DNA of 64,000 bases from Colwellia polaris (GCF_002104515.1 NZ_NBOE01000002.1:540343-604342); one strand, 5' to 3'. Shown: positions 38,237 through 49,152, counted from the first letter of the stretch. A program made the numbers and translations. The notes: a model not told the origin generated them from the sequence alone.

Positions 38237-39364
38237 ATGAATTTTCATGATTTATTAGAAAAAATGGTGCAGCACGGTGCATCAGATATGTTTGTTACCG
38301 CTAAGTTAGCGGTAAGTGCAAAAGTTAATGGCGAGTTGGTGCCTATTGACGATCACGTTTTATCAGCCGATGAATCTTTAAGTTTGGTTCATGATGCTAT
38401 GTCCGATAAACAAAAAACTGCATTTGACGAAGAAAAAGAATGTAACTTTGCCATTTCAATTGATGATATTGGTCGCTTTCGTATCTCAGCTTTTTGGCAA
38501 CGAGATATGGCTGGCATGGTTATCCGTCGTATTGTTACCGAAATCCCAGACGCCGATGATCTTGGCTTACCATCAGTGTTAAAAGATGTGGTGATGTCTA
38601 AACGTGGTTTAGTGCTATTTGTTGGTGGTACAGGTACGGGTAAATCTACTTCGATGGCAGCTTTAATAGGTTATCGAAATAAAAACTCTCGTGGTCATAT
38701 TCTAACTATTGAAGATCCGGTTGAATTTGTTCATGAACACCGTAAATGTATGGTAACACAACGTGAGGTAGGGCTTGATACCGAAAGCTTCAGTGCAGCA
38801 CTGAAAAGCTCTTTGCGCCAAGCGCCCGATGTTATTCTTATTGGTGAAATTCGTAATCAAGAAACCATGGAACACGCGTTAAGCTTTGCTGAAACCGGAC
38901 ATTTATGTATTGCTACTTTACATGCGAACAATGCAAACCAAGCGATTGATCGTATTATGCATTTAGTACCCGCAGAGCAACATGGTAAATTGTTGTTTGA
39001 TTTGGCATTAAACTTACGCGGCATTATCGCCCAACAGCTTATTCCAACCAGAGATGGCAACGGTCGTGTAGCTGCTATTGAAGTGTTACTAAATTCACCT
39101 TATGTAGCTGAGTTAATTAAAAAAGGCGATGTAGGTAGTATTAAAGAAGTCATGGAAAAATCTACCGATCAAGGTATGCAAACCTTTGACCAAGCACTCT
39201 TTAATCTATATCAACAAGGGCTTATTAATTACGCAGATGCCTTGCATCATGCCGACTCACCAAATGATCTACGCTTAATGATTAAATTAAGAAGTAACGA
39301 CCAAGGTGGAACCGGTTCATTGTCAGGGGTTACGATTGATGGTTTAGCGCCTAAAGAAGAATAA
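38237..39364 (+). CDS. pilU: Type IV pilus retraction ATPase accessory PilU
   Basis: PilT paralogue that increases retraction force. Walker A GGTGTGKSTS, Asp box IEDPVEFVHEHRKC, Walker B ILIGEIRN, His box FAETGHLCIATLHAN. The C-terminal motif reads YVAELIKKGDVGSIKE, which is the PilU variant of the PilT AIRNLIRE motif. 375 residues with a Gly/Ser-rich tail. A hairpin-like repeat (AGTAGGGTGAA/TTCATCCTACT, 39399-39431) follows but has no T run. Confidence 0.96.
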   Translation: MNFHDLLEKMVQHGASDMFVTAKLAVSAKVNGELVPIDDHVLSADESLSLVHDAMSDKQKTAFDEEKECNFAISIDDIGRFRISAFWQRDMAGMVIRRIVTEIPDADDLGLPSVLKDVVMSKRGLVLFVGGTGTGKSTSMAALIGYRNKNSRGHILTIEDPVEFVHEHRKCMVTQREVGLDTESFSAALKSSLRQAPDVILIGEIRNQETMEHALSFAETGHLCIATLHANNANQAIDRIMHLVPAEQHGKLLFDLALNLRGIIAQQLIPTRDGNGRVAAIEVLLNSPYVAELIKKGDVGSIKEVMEKSTDQGMQTFDQALFNLYQQGLINYADALHHADSPNDLRLMIKLRSNDQGGTGSLSGVTIDGLAPKEE

Positions 39365-39650
39365 CTTTTCATGGCGATTTTTTATTGATGTAGTTTTTAG
39401 TAGGGTGAAGTAGTTTATATTTCATCCTACTATTTATGCATTAACTCTACGCTGTATGTCACCTTCAACCTGGTTATAACTTTTTCGCTCTGTCTCATTC
39501 CTTCCCCTCTATTACGTATTAAAGCTAAAAAGTTTATAAAAACAGATTTAGCCCACTGCATTTTAATTTTTAAGTGATAGCTCTGTATGTGTTGACTTTT
39601 TTCAAATTATTTGAATATATAGGTTAGGTAACTATAAGGATTATTATTTG

Positions 39651-41594
39651 ATGTCAAAATCATTATCAGATGGAAAAAGCTTTTACAAAGATGAAGCCGA
39701 ACTTTTGTATGGAAATGCAAAATCTGGAATTATTGTCACGCTTTTGGCATCAACGATTTTAGTTTTTGCATTTGATACACCTGAAGTGCACACTCAAAAG
39801 CTTTACTGGTGGATTGGTATTTTAGCACTTGTTGTTGCTAGGTTAATGGACCTATACAGTTGGAAAAAACATTCACTTAATGTTAGTTACAATGCTAAAA
39901 ATTTTATACATCGATTTATAGTTGGCGCTATTTTATCTAGTTTGATGTGGTGTTCATACTGCATATATATATCCCGCTACGCCTCTAGCACAGAGCTTGC
40001 ATCTACTATTATTGTGGTCTCAGCTTTTGCAGGCGGAGCTTCAACTATATTGGCCGCTAATAAGTCTTTAGCGATGGGGTATGCGGCAATTATGCTTGCC
40101 CCCTTTTCAGTCGCCTTAGTGCTTTCTTCCCAAGAGTATCAATTTACGCTAGGCCTGCTTGGTTTGGCATTTAGTTTAGTTATGGTGATGACCGCTCGAA
40201 AATCTGCCGACTTTACATCACATGCTATTCGATTAAAAAATGATAATGCTGAACTCGTCAATAAAATGGAACAAAAAGTTGCTAGACGAACACAAAAAAT
40301 TTATCAGCTTTCTAACCTTGACCCTCTTACCGGTTTATTCAATCGCTCTGCGTTTATGTCGCATATGCAAGAGCAGCTTGATTTAAGCGCAAAAAATAGT
40401 ATCCCGCTTGCCTTGTTATTTATTGATTTAGATGGCTTTAAAAAAATTAACGATACATTGGGCCATCAAACAGGAGATAAGGTACTAAAAAATACCGCAG
40501 AACGACTAAAAGCGCTTCAAGGTGATCAGCAACTACTGTGTCGTTGGGGCGGAGATGAGTTTCTGATCACTTTTATGGCGGCAAATGAAGATGCCGCACT
40601 TGCTTTTGCTAATAGCGTTATTGAAAAAGTTTCAGAGAGTTACGATTTTGAAAACAATCGACTTTTTATCAGTGCCACTATAGGTATCGCAATCTCTCCT
40701 AATCATACTGATAGTGCCGATGAGTTAATTCAGCTAGCTGATACCGCTATGTATAATCAAAAAAAGCTCAGTCCTAGCTCAGTTGGTTTATTTAATAGTG
40801 AGTTAGGGCAACGAATAGTGCGTGAAAACCAGCTTAAAGTAGGCCTTTCTAAAGCAATTGAAAAGCAACAGCTTCGCTTAGTTTATCAACCTATTGTCGC
40901 ATCAAAGTCACATCAAGTGGTTGCTTTTGAAGCACTGCTTCGTTGGGATTTTGCGGGTGAAAACATACCACCTGATAAATTTATTCCAATTGCAGAACAG
41001 TATGGATTAATAATAAATTTAGGCACATGGGTATTACAGCAGTCGTGTATCGCAGCTGCCGCCTGGCAGGCATTGAATAACGACACACGCCCCTCTGTTA
41101 GTGTAAATGTATCTGTATTGCAATTGTATGATGAAAACTTCATAAATATTGTGGCGCTAGCACTAAAGAATGCAAAACTAACCGCCGAAAATTTAACTAT
41201 TGAAATTACAGAATCTATTTTCTCCAATGATAAAATAATCATACTTAAATGTATTAAAACCTTGCAAAAAATGGGGGTAAAAGTATCAATTGATGACTTT
41301 GGCACTGAGTATTCTTCGCTTTCGGTAATTCAAAGCTTGGCTGCCAATACCCTAAAGATAGATCGCTCCTTTGTTAATATGCTAGATACAAATGGCAAAG
41401 TCATTATTGAAGCGGTAAAACATATGGCCGTTAAGCTTGATTATGCTGTAGTGGCGGAAGGCGTTGAAACCCAAGAACAAGCCGAGCAACTTTCAGCATT
41501 AGATATTGAAATGCTACAAGGTTACTTCTTTTCAAAGCCTATAGAGTTGCACGATGTAGAAGACTATTTGCTGAATAACTCACCTAAAAATTAA
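39651..41594 (+). CDS. Membrane GGDEF-EAL protein (c-di-GMP synthesis/turnover)
   Basis: About 647 residues. Five or six membrane segments in the first 180 residues are followed by a GGDEF domain with an intact loop (RWGGDEF) and an EAL domain with EALLRW, NVSVLQL, IEITES, DDFGTEYSSL, VVAEGVET and QGYFFSKP, so the phosphodiesterase residues are also in place. The usual DDFGTGYSSL has Gly replaced by Glu. Net direction of activity cannot be judged. ATG at 39651 follows AAGGA; a TTG one codon upstream is also possible. The 286-bp gap before it holds no other gene. The position after pilTU may be incidental. Confidence 0.9.
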   Translation: MSKSLSDGKSFYKDEAELLYGNAKSGIIVTLLASTILVFAFDTPEVHTQKLYWWIGILALVVARLMDLYSWKKHSLNVSYNAKNFIHRFIVGAILSSLMWCSYCIYISRYASSTELASTIIVVSAFAGGASTILAANKSLAMGYAAIMLAPFSVALVLSSQEYQFTLGLLGLAFSLVMVMTARKSADFTSHAIRLKNDNAELVNKMEQKVARRTQKIYQLSNLDPLTGLFNRSAFMSHMQEQLDLSAKNSIPLALLFIDLDGFKKINDTLGHQTGDKVLKNTAERLKALQGDQQLLCRWGGDEFLITFMAANEDAALAFANSVIEKVSESYDFENNRLFISATIGIAISPNHTDSADELIQLADTAMYNQKKLSPSSVGLFNSELGQRIVRENQLKVGLSKAIEKQQLRLVYQPIVASKSHQVVAFEALLRWDFAGENIPPDKFIPIAEQYGLIINLGTWVLQQSCIAAAAWQALNNDTRPSVSVNVSVLQLYDENFINIVALALKNAKLTAENLTIEITESIFSNDKIIILKCIKTLQKMGVKVSIDDFGTEYSSLSVIQSLAANTLKIDRSFVNMLDTNGKVIIEAVKHMAVKLDYAVVAEGVETQEQAEQLSALDIEMLQGYFFSKPIELHDVEDYLLNNSPKN

Positions 41595-41787
41595 GCTATA
41601 AGGCCTACATAATCCGTGTGGTTTAGTAAGTTACTGTATTAATGAATAACGTATTTCATGGTATTTTAAAATCGACAATAATATTAATTACCATATTATT
41701 GTTAAGATAATCGTAATCGCAAATTTTACCTTCAATGTGCCCAACTTATTTGGCTTTAGGGCATAGATAAATTTATAGGATAGATAA

Positions 41788-42330
41788 ATGTTAACTTCAA
41801 TTAGGTTCAGTACCATCATTTTTACGCTTTTTTGTGCAATCTCTGCGGTAGGTGCTGATACATTTACCGCCGGGCCGGTAATAAAAAGCTACGGTAAACA
41901 TGCTCAAGTTCAACAAGATTTAAAACTAGACAAAAGTAATGTATTTAATGTCGCTTTTGATCTTGGAGCGCAGGGTAATGTAGGTAAGGTAAATGGCAGA
42001 ATTGAAACGCTTGCACGTTTCATCAACATGCATGTAGCTAATGGCGTACCACTGGAAAACATTAACCTAGCACTCGTTGTGCATGGCAAAGCTGGCTTTG
42101 ACTTATTAAAAGCCCCTTTGTATCAACATAAATATCAACAAGAAAATGCCAACGTAGCGCTAGTACAAGCATTACTTAAAAACCAAGTTAAAATCTACAT
42201 TTGTGGACAATCAGCAGCGTATCATGGCATTACAAATGATATGGTATTACCCGGTGTTGAAATGGCGCTATCAGCAATGACAGCGCACGCTACTTTGCAA
42301 AACCAAGGCTATACGCTTAATCCATTTTAG
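41788..42330 (+). CDS. Exported DsrE-family protein
   Basis: 180 residues. Signal peptide MLTSIRFSTIIFTLFCAISAVGA, then a DsrE/DsrF-like domain: NVAFDLGAQG, INMHVANGVPLENINLALVVHGKAG, then KNQVKIYICGQSAAYHGI with the conserved cysteine, and MALSAMTAHATLQNQGY. Cytoplasmic DsrE proteins carry sulfur as a persulfide; this exported type is less well understood. It stands alone. Confidence 0.8.
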   Translation: MLTSIRFSTIIFTLFCAISAVGADTFTAGPVIKSYGKHAQVQQDLKLDKSNVFNVAFDLGAQGNVGKVNGRIETLARFINMHVANGVPLENINLALVVHGKAGFDLLKAPLYQHKYQQENANVALVQALLKNQVKIYICGQSAAYHGITNDMVLPGVEMALSAMTAHATLQNQGYTLNPF

Positions 42331-42358
42331 CGACCAAATAAGGCCGTAGGCTTACTGA

Positions 42359-43294
42359 TTAGTTAACCTTTAGTACCAACGACAACGCCCATATCCATAA
42401 CGGTATTGAAACAATCGACATAACGGTTGTAACAACCACAATACCGGCAATAGTTTCTTGGTGCTTATTATGCTGCTTGGCAATTAAATAAGCATTAACC
42501 CCAGTTGGGCTGGCACTCAAAATAACTAAAGTCATAGTCGTAATAGCTGAAAATTGAAATATAAAATAGCAAGTTAAGAAAATTAAGCAGGGTAGTAGCA
42601 GTAATTTTATAATGCTAGCCGTAATAATAAACTTCATTTCACTGCGTATTTTGTAAAATGCCAGCGATGCACCAAGTAAAAAAAGTGCCAGTGTAATCGC
42701 GGGTTTTCCAAGTAACAACAAACTGTTATTAACAACAACAGGCAACTTTATTGCTAGCAAATTAATGGCAAAGCCACCGATTATGGCAATTAATAACGGG
42801 TTTAAAAAAGTGTGTTTAAGGAATGTTCGCCAATTAAACTGTGCAATGTTAACGGCTAATAAACTCGTGGTTCCTATCAATAACGCACTGTGTAAACTAA
42901 CGACCAAAAAAATGGTCGGTAATACCTGCTCACCCAAAACCATTATAGCGATTGGCATACCAACAATAACGTTATTAGAATACCCTGCGCCAAAAGCATA
43001 AACGGCTGAGGCAGGTAGATCATGATTTAAATCTTTATGAAAATAATAATTAATCGCCCAAGCAACGGCATAAATCAGCAATAAAGGTAGATAAAAAGCA
43101 CTATAAATATTCAAATCTATATTGCTCATGTCGGCATTGGCTAATTGTTGAAATAAAAAGGCTGGAATGGCGATATTAAACGCAAACTTGGTCAATGAAT
43201 CGACATTAGCTTTGCTTAGCCAGTTATATTTCGCCAGTAAAAAGCCAATAAAGCCAACAACAATTAAGGGGCTAATAAGCAGTAAAGTTGCCAT
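42359..43294 (-). CDS. AEC (auxin efflux carrier) family transporter
   Basis: 311 residues with about ten membrane helices. The N-terminus (LLISPLIVVGFIGFLLAKYNWLS) and the motifs GAGYSNNVIVGMPIAI, ALFLLGASLAFYKI and SPTGVNAYLIAKQ are typical of AEC permeases (MdcF/MleP-like). Substrate unknown; malate, malonate or similar organic acids are carried by relatives. It converges with the DsrE gene. No partner gene nearby. Confidence 0.85.
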   Translation of the reverse strand: MATLLLISPLIVVGFIGFLLAKYNWLSKANVDSLTKFAFNIAIPAFLFQQLANADMSNIDLNIYSAFYLPLLLIYAVAWAINYYFHKDLNHDLPASAVYAFGAGYSNNVIVGMPIAIMVLGEQVLPTIFLVVSLHSALLIGTTSLLAVNIAQFNWRTFLKHTFLNPLLIAIIGGFAINLLAIKLPVVVNNSLLLLGKPAITLALFLLGASLAFYKIRSEMKFIITASIIKLLLLPCLIFLTCYFIFQFSAITTMTLVILSASPTGVNAYLIAKQHNKHQETIAGIVVVTTVMSIVSIPLWIWALSLVLKVN

Positions 43295-43423
43295 TAATTA
43301 GTCTCTTTTACAGCTATTGTGGGTATAAACCCGTAGCAAGGCGGTGGACAGATGAATAAATTATCTAGAAAATTAGGCTGCTTGTTAGTTGAGTGACTAT
43401 CTTTCGAATGTAAAGTGGCCGAG

Positions 43424-43861
43424 TTAATATTGATTTTCAAAATAGCTTTCTATAATTAATTTTGCCGATGCGGCATCGATATTATCTTTTTTAAGGTTAC
43501 GATAACCACCTTGTTCAAAAAGTGCCTCTTTAGCTGTAGCCGTAGTAAGACGTTCGTCTTGAAACTCAACCTTTAGGCCAAAGCGTCCAGCAACACGATT
43601 ACCAAATTTTTTCGCGTCATGCGTTAGCTGTTGCTCGCTACCATCCATATTAAGAGGCAAACCAACCACAACAAAGTCAGGTTGCCATTCTTTAATGAAC
43701 TTCTCCATGCCAACCCAATCAGGAATGCCATCGCGTGCTTTAACTGAGCCTAAAGGCGAAGCTGAGCCCGTTAGCTCTTGACCAACAGCAACACCAATAT
43801 ACTTTTTGCCAAAGTCAAAACCTAGTATGGTTCGTTCGCCAATAACTGCTTTACCTGCCAT
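43424..43861 (-). CDS. ruvX: RuvX/YqgF, putative Holliday junction resolvase / pre-16S nuclease
   Basis: 145 residues, RNase H fold. [14 protein letters not shown] at the start carries the first metal aspartate; [15 protein letters not shown] and [14 protein letters not shown] follow, with the last aspartate in [15 protein letters not shown]. The family matures the 16S rRNA 5' end in E. coli. Its ATG overlaps the yqgE stop by one base (TAATG). Confidence 0.95.
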   Translation of the reverse strand: MAGKAVIGERTILGFDFGKKYIGVAVGQELTGSASPLGSVKARDGIPDWVGMEKFIKEWQPDFVVVGLPLNMDGSEQQLTHDAKKFGNRVAGRFGLKVEFQDERLTTATAKEALFEQGGYRNLKKDNIDAASAKLIIESYFENQY

Positions 43862-44415
43862 TATGCATGCCCAACTTCACTAGATAAGTGTGCCATATCG
43901 ATACCGAGTTTTTCAGTGGCTTTTTTCCAGCGTTGCTCAATGGGAGTATCAAATAAAATATCACCATCGGCTGGCGTTAAAAGCCAAGAGTTCGCTTTTA
44001 TTTCTTCTTCTAATTGCCCAGGACCCCAACCAGCATAACCAAGCGTTACCATATACTTAGCAGGTGCGCCTTCAGTACCAAGTGCCATTAAAATATCTTT
44101 TGAGGTGGTGATCATTACTTCTTCACTAAGTGCCAGCGAGCTACTCCAACCTGATTGAGTACTGTGTAAAACAAAACCACGATCTTGTGAAACAGGGCCA
44201 CCGGTTAATACTTGTTGGTCGAGCTCTGGCGCGTCAGTTTTATCTTCGTCAATTTGGGTTAATAATTCATTCAACGTAACATTAATAGGCAGGTTTATAA
44301 TTAACCCCATTGCCCCTTCAGCATTATGCTCACAAATATAGGTCACTGTTTTATTAAAATACGAGTCGTCTAAGTTGGGCATAGCAATCAAAAGTTGATT
44401 TTCAAAACTGTCCAT
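43861..44415 (-). CDS. yqgE: YqgE/AlgH family protein
   Basis: 184 residues of DUF179: [51 protein letters not shown] and [15 protein letters not shown] are the family blocks. Function uncertain. It is translationally coupled to ruvX and follows gshB, the conserved order gshB-yqgE-ruvX. Confidence 0.94.
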   Translation of the reverse strand: MDSFENQLLIAMPNLDDSYFNKTVTYICEHNAEGAMGLIINLPINVTLNELLTQIDEDKTDAPELDQQVLTGGPVSQDRGFVLHSTQSGWSSSLALSEEVMITTSKDILMALGTEGAPAKYMVTLGYAGWGPGQLEEEIKANSWLLTPADGDILFDTPIEQRWKKATEKLGIDMAHLSSEVGHA

Positions 44416-44490
44416 ACATATACCTTAATAATTGAGGAGAAATACGCTAAAAATGAACTAAATTAAAGCGTAAATCTCAAACGGAATTGG

Positions 44491-45444
44491 TTAGCGTTTT
44501 TTAATGTTTTGCTCAATAGCATCCATGAGTTTACCGCTAATGTTTATCGGGTATGCTGCTTCAATTTCGCGAATACAGGTTGGGCTAGTAACATTGATCT
44601 CAGTCACTTTGTCGCCAATTACATCTAAGCCAACAAAGAATAAACCACGTTTTTTCAATTCTGGTGCAATGGTTTCTGCAATAAATTTATCGCTAGCACT
44701 TAAAGGCCTTGCGACACCGCGACCACCGGCGGCTAAGTTACCACGTGTTTCTCCCTGTGCAGGAATACGCGCTAGACAATAAGGCATAGGTTCGCCATTA
44801 ACGATTAATATACGTTTATCGCCATCAACAATTTCTGGTAGGTACTCTTGAACCATAGCATATTGTGTAGAATGTGCCGTTAACGTTTCAAGAATAACAC
44901 CCACGTTAGGATCATTTTCACCAATACGGAAAATAGATGAGCCGCCCATGCCATCTAACGGTTTAATAATAATGTCTTTGTTGGCTTTATGAAACTCTCT
45001 AATCTTTTGATTATTACGAGTAACTAAGGTTTTTGGCGTTAACTCTGGGAACCAAGCCGTAAACAGCTTTTCGTTACAATCACGCAAGCTTTGTGGCTTG
45101 TTAACAATTAATGTTCCTGCAACTTCAGCGCGTTCTAACATGTAGGTAGCGTAGATAAACTCAGTATCAAACGGTGGATCTTTTCGCATTAATACCGCGT
45201 CTAAATCGGCAACATTAATATCTTCGCGCTCGTCTAATTCATACCAATGCTCGGTATCGTCAAATACTTTTACTTTGGCTGCGGTTGCTCTACACACACC
45301 TTGTTCTAAATAGAGATCTTTCATCTCCATATAATAAATTTCATAACCGCGCGCTTGCGCTTCAAGCATCATTGCCATTGATGAGTCTTTTTCTACTTTG
45401 ACCTCAGAAATAGGGTCCATAACTACGCCAATTTTTATGCTCAT
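44491..45444 (-). CDS. gshB: Glutathione synthetase
   Basis: ATP-grasp enzyme that joins glycine to gamma-glutamylcysteine. N-terminal GVVMDPISEVKVEKDSS, RKDPPFDTEFIY, NKPQSLRDCNEKL, the ATP-binding IIKPLDGMGGSSIFR and the C-terminal LFFVGLDVIGDKVTEINVTSPTCIRE are all diagnostic. 317 residues. It follows rsmE in a conserved cluster. Confidence 0.97.
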   Translation of the reverse strand: MSIKIGVVMDPISEVKVEKDSSMAMMLEAQARGYEIYYMEMKDLYLEQGVCRATAAKVKVFDDTEHWYELDEREDINVADLDAVLMRKDPPFDTEFIYATYMLERAEVAGTLIVNKPQSLRDCNEKLFTAWFPELTPKTLVTRNNQKIREFHKANKDIIIKPLDGMGGSSIFRIGENDPNVGVILETLTAHSTQYAMVQEYLPEIVDGDKRILIVNGEPMPYCLARIPAQGETRGNLAAGGRGVARPLSASDKFIAETIAPELKKRGLFFVGLDVIGDKVTEINVTSPTCIREIEAAYPINISGKLMDAIEQNIKKR

Positions 45445-45540
45445 GTTGTTTCCTAAATGTATTGTTATTAAGTACTATCGCATTGCTTGCATGCGACTAG
45501 CCCATTAAAATCGTTAAGCTAAAAGGTAATGACCTAATAG

Positions 45541-46287
45541 CTAATGTAAATCACCATAACGGCACTGCAAGGCAGTAATGGCCGTTAGCGCTGCTGTTTC
45601 TGTTCTAAGAACTCGTGGCCCGAGTAAAACATCGTGAAAGCCTGCCTTGTTGGCATTGGCTATTTCATCATCACTTAAACCACCTTCAGGCCCAATTAAT
45701 AAACGAACTCGCTGATTTTCTATTGGTAAGTTCATAATAGAATGCTCGGCTTTGGGGTGTAAGTTGAGCTTTAACGCTGCTGTTTCTTGTGCTAACCAAT
45801 CAGCTAAATAAATAGGTGTTGCCACTATAGGGACCGCACAACGACCACTTTGCTCACAAGCACTGATCACTATTTTTTGCCATTGCTGATGTTTTTTCTC
45901 TAAACGTTCGCCGCTAAGCTTTACACCACAACGTTCAGTGAAAATTGGTGTAATAGTATTAACACCTAACTCAACAGACTTTTGCAAGGTAAAATCCATA
46001 CGGTCACCGCGTGAAATGCCTTGCGCTAAATGTATATTAAGTGGAGATTCATTCTCGACCAAAGTTTTAGCAGTAATCTCTACATCAGCAGTTTTTTTAC
46101 TAACATTTATCAAGGTTGCTTGATACTCAAAATAACCGTCTTGCTCTGCAATACCATTGAATAAAGTAATATCATCGCCGTTCTTAAGGCGTAAAACTCG
46201 CACAATATGGCCAAAAGCATCTTCGTTTAATGCTTGTGTTTGGCCTACTTCAAATGCTTGTGCTTGGAAAATACGAGGGTTACGCAT
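45541..46287 (-). CDS. rsmE: 16S rRNA (uracil-1498-N3)-methyltransferase
   Basis: 248 residues of the SPOUT family. N-terminal PUA-like domain (RNPRIFQ, HIVRVLRLKNGDDITLFNG), then a trefoil-knot SAM domain with RVRLLIGPEGGLSDDEI and LGPRVLRTETAALTAI. It methylates U1498 in the decoding region. It is followed by gshB. Confidence 0.95.
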   Translation of the reverse strand: MRNPRIFQAQAFEVGQTQALNEDAFGHIVRVLRLKNGDDITLFNGIAEQDGYFEYQATLINVSKKTADVEITAKTLVENESPLNIHLAQGISRGDRMDFTLQKSVELGVNTITPIFTERCGVKLSGERLEKKHQQWQKIVISACEQSGRCAVPIVATPIYLADWLAQETAALKLNLHPKAEHSIMNLPIENQRVRLLIGPEGGLSDDEIANANKAGFHDVLLGPRVLRTETAALTAITALQCRYGDLH

Positions 46288-46539
46288 AAAGGTTATCCAT
46301 TATTGCTTATTTAACTTAATTTTAATTTCAGATTTAACGAGCTTATTAATTACTTGAGTTTACCTTAACTATTTAGCTTAAGGCTATTTTTTGATGAAAC
46401 ACCGTCAACAGGTTTTGTTTAAAGTTGCACTTTTAACACTAGGCTTTAGATAAGGGCAATGCATGTTAAATTCAATCAATAAAGTATATTAATTATTTAT
46501 GCCAAGCTTTACTTAACACTTTAACGAAAGCCTGAAAGC

Positions 46540-46566
46540 AAAAAACCGCTCAAAGAGCGGTTTTTT
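46540..46566. terminator. Bidirectional terminator downstream of metK
   Basis: AAAAAACCGCTC and GAGCGGTTTTTT form a perfect stem with an AAA loop, 19 bp after the metK stop on its strand. The rest of the 297-bp gap to rsmE shows nothing further. Confidence 0.9.
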
Positions 46567-46584
46567 ATTCAGCAAATATTAAAA

Positions 46585-47772
46585 TTAAATGCCAGCAGAT
46601 AAACGCAGCGCTTCTGCTTTATCAGTTTTTTCCCAGCTAAATGCCGTGAAGGTATCATCGCCAACCGTCATTTCAAAAGGTTCACGACCAAAATGTCCGT
46701 AAGCTGCTGTTTGCTTGTACATCGGGTGCAACAAGTCTAACATTTTCGTAATACCGTAAGGGCGCAAGTCAAAGTGTTCACGTACTAGTTCAACTAAACG
46801 CGCTTCAGATACTTTACCTGTACCAAAGCTATCAATTGAAATTGACGTTGGCTCAGCAACACCAATAGCATAAGAAATTTGAATTTCACAACGGTCAGCT
46901 AAGCCTGCTGCAACAATGTTTTTAGCAACATAACGACCAGCATAAGCTGCGCTACGGTCAACTTTTGATGGATCTTTACCAGAGAAAGCACCGCCACCAT
47001 GACGCGCCATGCCGCCATAGGTATCAACAATAATTTTACGACCAGTTAAACCACAATCGCCAACCGGGCCACCAATAACAAAACGGCCAGTAGGGTTAAT
47101 ATGGTATTTAGTGTCTTTGGTGAGTAATTCAGCCGGTAGCACATGCTTAATAATGTTTTCCATTACCGCATCGTGTAAATCTTCTTGTTTAATATCTGGA
47201 TTGTGCTGAGTCGACAATACAACCGTATCAATAGCTACAGGCTTGTTGTCTTCATAAATAAAAGTTACTTGGCTTTTTGCATCTGGACGTAACCAAGGTA
47301 AAACACCTGATTTACGTGCTTCAGCTTGACGTTCAACTAATCTATGCGAGTAGTACAATGGCGCAGGCATTAAAGTTTCGGTTTCATTAGTTGCATAACC
47401 AAACATTAATCCTTGGTCGCCAGCACCTTGATCTTCAGGTTTTACGCGGTCAACACCTTGAGCAATCTCAGGAGACTGTTGGCCAATTAAATTCATAATG
47501 CCACACGTTTCGCCATCAAAGCCAACATCTGAAGATGTGTAACCGATTTCTGAAATTACATCGCGAGTTATGCGCTCTAAATCAACCCAGGCTGTTGTTG
47601 AAACTTCACCTGAAATAATGGCAACACCAGTTTTTACCATAGTTTCACAAGCAACACGTGCATGTTTGTCTTGGGCAATAATAGCATCTAAAACCGCATC
47701 AGAAATTTGATCGGCAATTTTATCTGGATGTCCTTCTGACACTGACTCAGAAGTAAAAAGGTGTGTAGACAT
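46585..47772 (-). CDS. metK: S-adenosylmethionine synthetase
   Basis: Makes SAM from methionine and ATP. Landmarks: [78 protein letters not shown] and the C-terminal AYGHFGRE. 395 residues. Upstream lie three tandem MetJ-type 8-mers, so control by the methionine repressor is likely. Confidence 0.98.
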   Translation of the reverse strand: MSTHLFTSESVSEGHPDKIADQISDAVLDAIIAQDKHARVACETMVKTGVAIISGEVSTTAWVDLERITRDVISEIGYTSSDVGFDGETCGIMNLIGQQSPEIAQGVDRVKPEDQGAGDQGLMFGYATNETETLMPAPLYYSHRLVERQAEARKSGVLPWLRPDAKSQVTFIYEDNKPVAIDTVVLSTQHNPDIKQEDLHDAVMENIIKHVLPAELLTKDTKYHINPTGRFVIGGPVGDCGLTGRKIIVDTYGGMARHGGGAFSGKDPSKVDRSAAYAGRYVAKNIVAAGLADRCEIQISYAIGVAEPTSISIDSFGTGKVSEARLVELVREHFDLRPYGITKMLDLLHPMYKQTAAYGHFGREPFEMTVGDDTFTAFSWEKTDKAEALRLSAGI

Positions 47773-47913
47773 AAACCCTCTGTAAAAATAAACTGAAAAA
47801 CAATCTTATACCTATTGGGCTTACGAATTAGTCACTTAGCGCTAATAGCCAATTTGGTATGAGTCTTTAATGGCGACATTCTAACTGTTTAACAAACTTA
47901 TTCATAGAGTTAT

Positions 47914-47937
47914 TTACGCCTAGATGGCTAAACGTCT
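47914..47937. promoter_or_regulatory. Tandem MetJ-box-like 8-mers upstream of metK
   Basis: TTACGCCT, AGATGGCT and AAACGTCT lie end to end and match the met box AGACGTCT at 5, 6 and 7 of 8 positions. MetJ binds such tandem arrays cooperatively. The site is about 140-165 bp upstream of the metK start; no promoter is obvious enough to call. Confidence 0.5.
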
Positions 47938-48042
47938 TTGTTTTGTGTCGAAATTTTATATATTCTGTAAAAGATATTTTCCAGAAAAATAGCTTTTATT
48001 ATTTTAAATCAATAGTTAACGAATTTTATATTGCTAAAACTG

Positions 48043-48897
48043 TTAAGGGTAACTATTCAGTTGTAATGGTTGCTGCCAAATATGGTTAAAAAGCGCTTGT
48101 TGAATATCACCATGTTTTGAACTGTAAAAGCTGCTTGTGCCTTTATTAGTACTTGAGTTTATGAGGTTATTTCGGGTTAACTGTCGTTGCAATTGCTCAG
48201 TAACAGGTAAAGCCGTTTCCATAATAACCACATGATTACCGCATATTTTTTTGATCAGGCCCTTAACTAAAGGATAATGAGTACAACCAAGCACAATAGT
48301 GTCGACGCCTTTATCAAGCAAAGGTTGTAAATATGCACTGAGTAATAATTCGCACTCAGCAGAGTTATTTTCATTCCGTTCTATCAGTTCAACTAAGCCA
48401 GGGCAGGGCTGAATAATAACATCGCTGATATGACGATATTGTGCCACTAAGGCTAAAAAGCGTTGGTTTTCAGCCGTTGCTTTAGTCACCAAAATAGCAA
48501 CTTTTTTATTTTTACTTAAACTTGCAGCAGGTTTAATGGCAGGTTCAACGCCTATAACTGGAATAGAAATGTTATTGCGCAGTTGATCTATCGCGTTCAC
48601 GGTTGCGGTATTGCAAGCAACAACAATCGCTTTAGCGCTTCGTTCAATAAACCATTGCGCTATCTCGTTGACACGTTGTTGAATAAATTCAGTCGATTTA
48701 TCGCCGTACGGCGCATGTAAAGTATCGGCTACATAAAGTAAGTTCTCATGAGGTAACTGCTGATGTATGCATTGCGCAATAGATAAACCGCCAACACCAG
48801 AGTCGAAAATACCAATAGGATCACTGTTAGTTACTTGCCGTTTATTTTTCGCTGCTGAATTTTCGGCGGTTATATTGGTTTTTTTTTGCTTTGGCAT
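48043..48897 (-). CDS. murI: Glutamate racemase
   Basis: Supplies D-glutamate for peptidoglycan. The two catalytic cysteines are in ACNTATVNA and GCTHYPLV; IGIFDSGVGGLS and YVADTLHAPYG open the fold. About 27 residues before the core are polar and basic (MPKQKKTNITAENSAAKNKR), a slightly long N-terminus. 284 residues. It lies downstream of the 198-bp repeat array on the same strand as zapA and the 6S RNA gene. Confidence 0.94.
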   Translation of the reverse strand: MPKQKKTNITAENSAAKNKRQVTNSDPIGIFDSGVGGLSIAQCIHQQLPHENLLYVADTLHAPYGDKSTEFIQQRVNEIAQWFIERSAKAIVVACNTATVNAIDQLRNNISIPVIGVEPAIKPAASLSKNKKVAILVTKATAENQRFLALVAQYRHISDVIIQPCPGLVELIERNENNSAECELLLSAYLQPLLDKGVDTIVLGCTHYPLVKGLIKKICGNHVVIMETALPVTEQLQRQLTRNNLINSSTNKGTSSFYSSKHGDIQQALFNHIWQQPLQLNSYP

Positions 48898-49152
48898 TAA
48901 ATTGATGTGACTTAATTCAGGGCGAAGTTAGTTGTGCTAAGTATATTATCAACAGGCAAATCAGATCTAGAGATATTTTGGCTATGATATTAACTGCCTA
49001 AATAAACCCGACAGTAAGCGCTGATTTTTAGCTTTGACTTAATATACCGTTATCTTTTGCTGTGACTATTTTATTTTTACAGGGAGAAAACAATGAGAAG
49101 GGAATGAGTTGAGAACTATAGACTTGAAACTGATACGTAAATCAGCGCCACC

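Noticed and set aside
39399..39431. Terminator of pilTU
   Set aside because: The stem is good (one G-U) but no T run follows, so I mention it only with pilU.
47773..48042. SAM riboswitch upstream of metK
   Set aside because: No conserved SAM-I/II core or four-way junction pattern was found; MetJ-like 8-mers explain control better.
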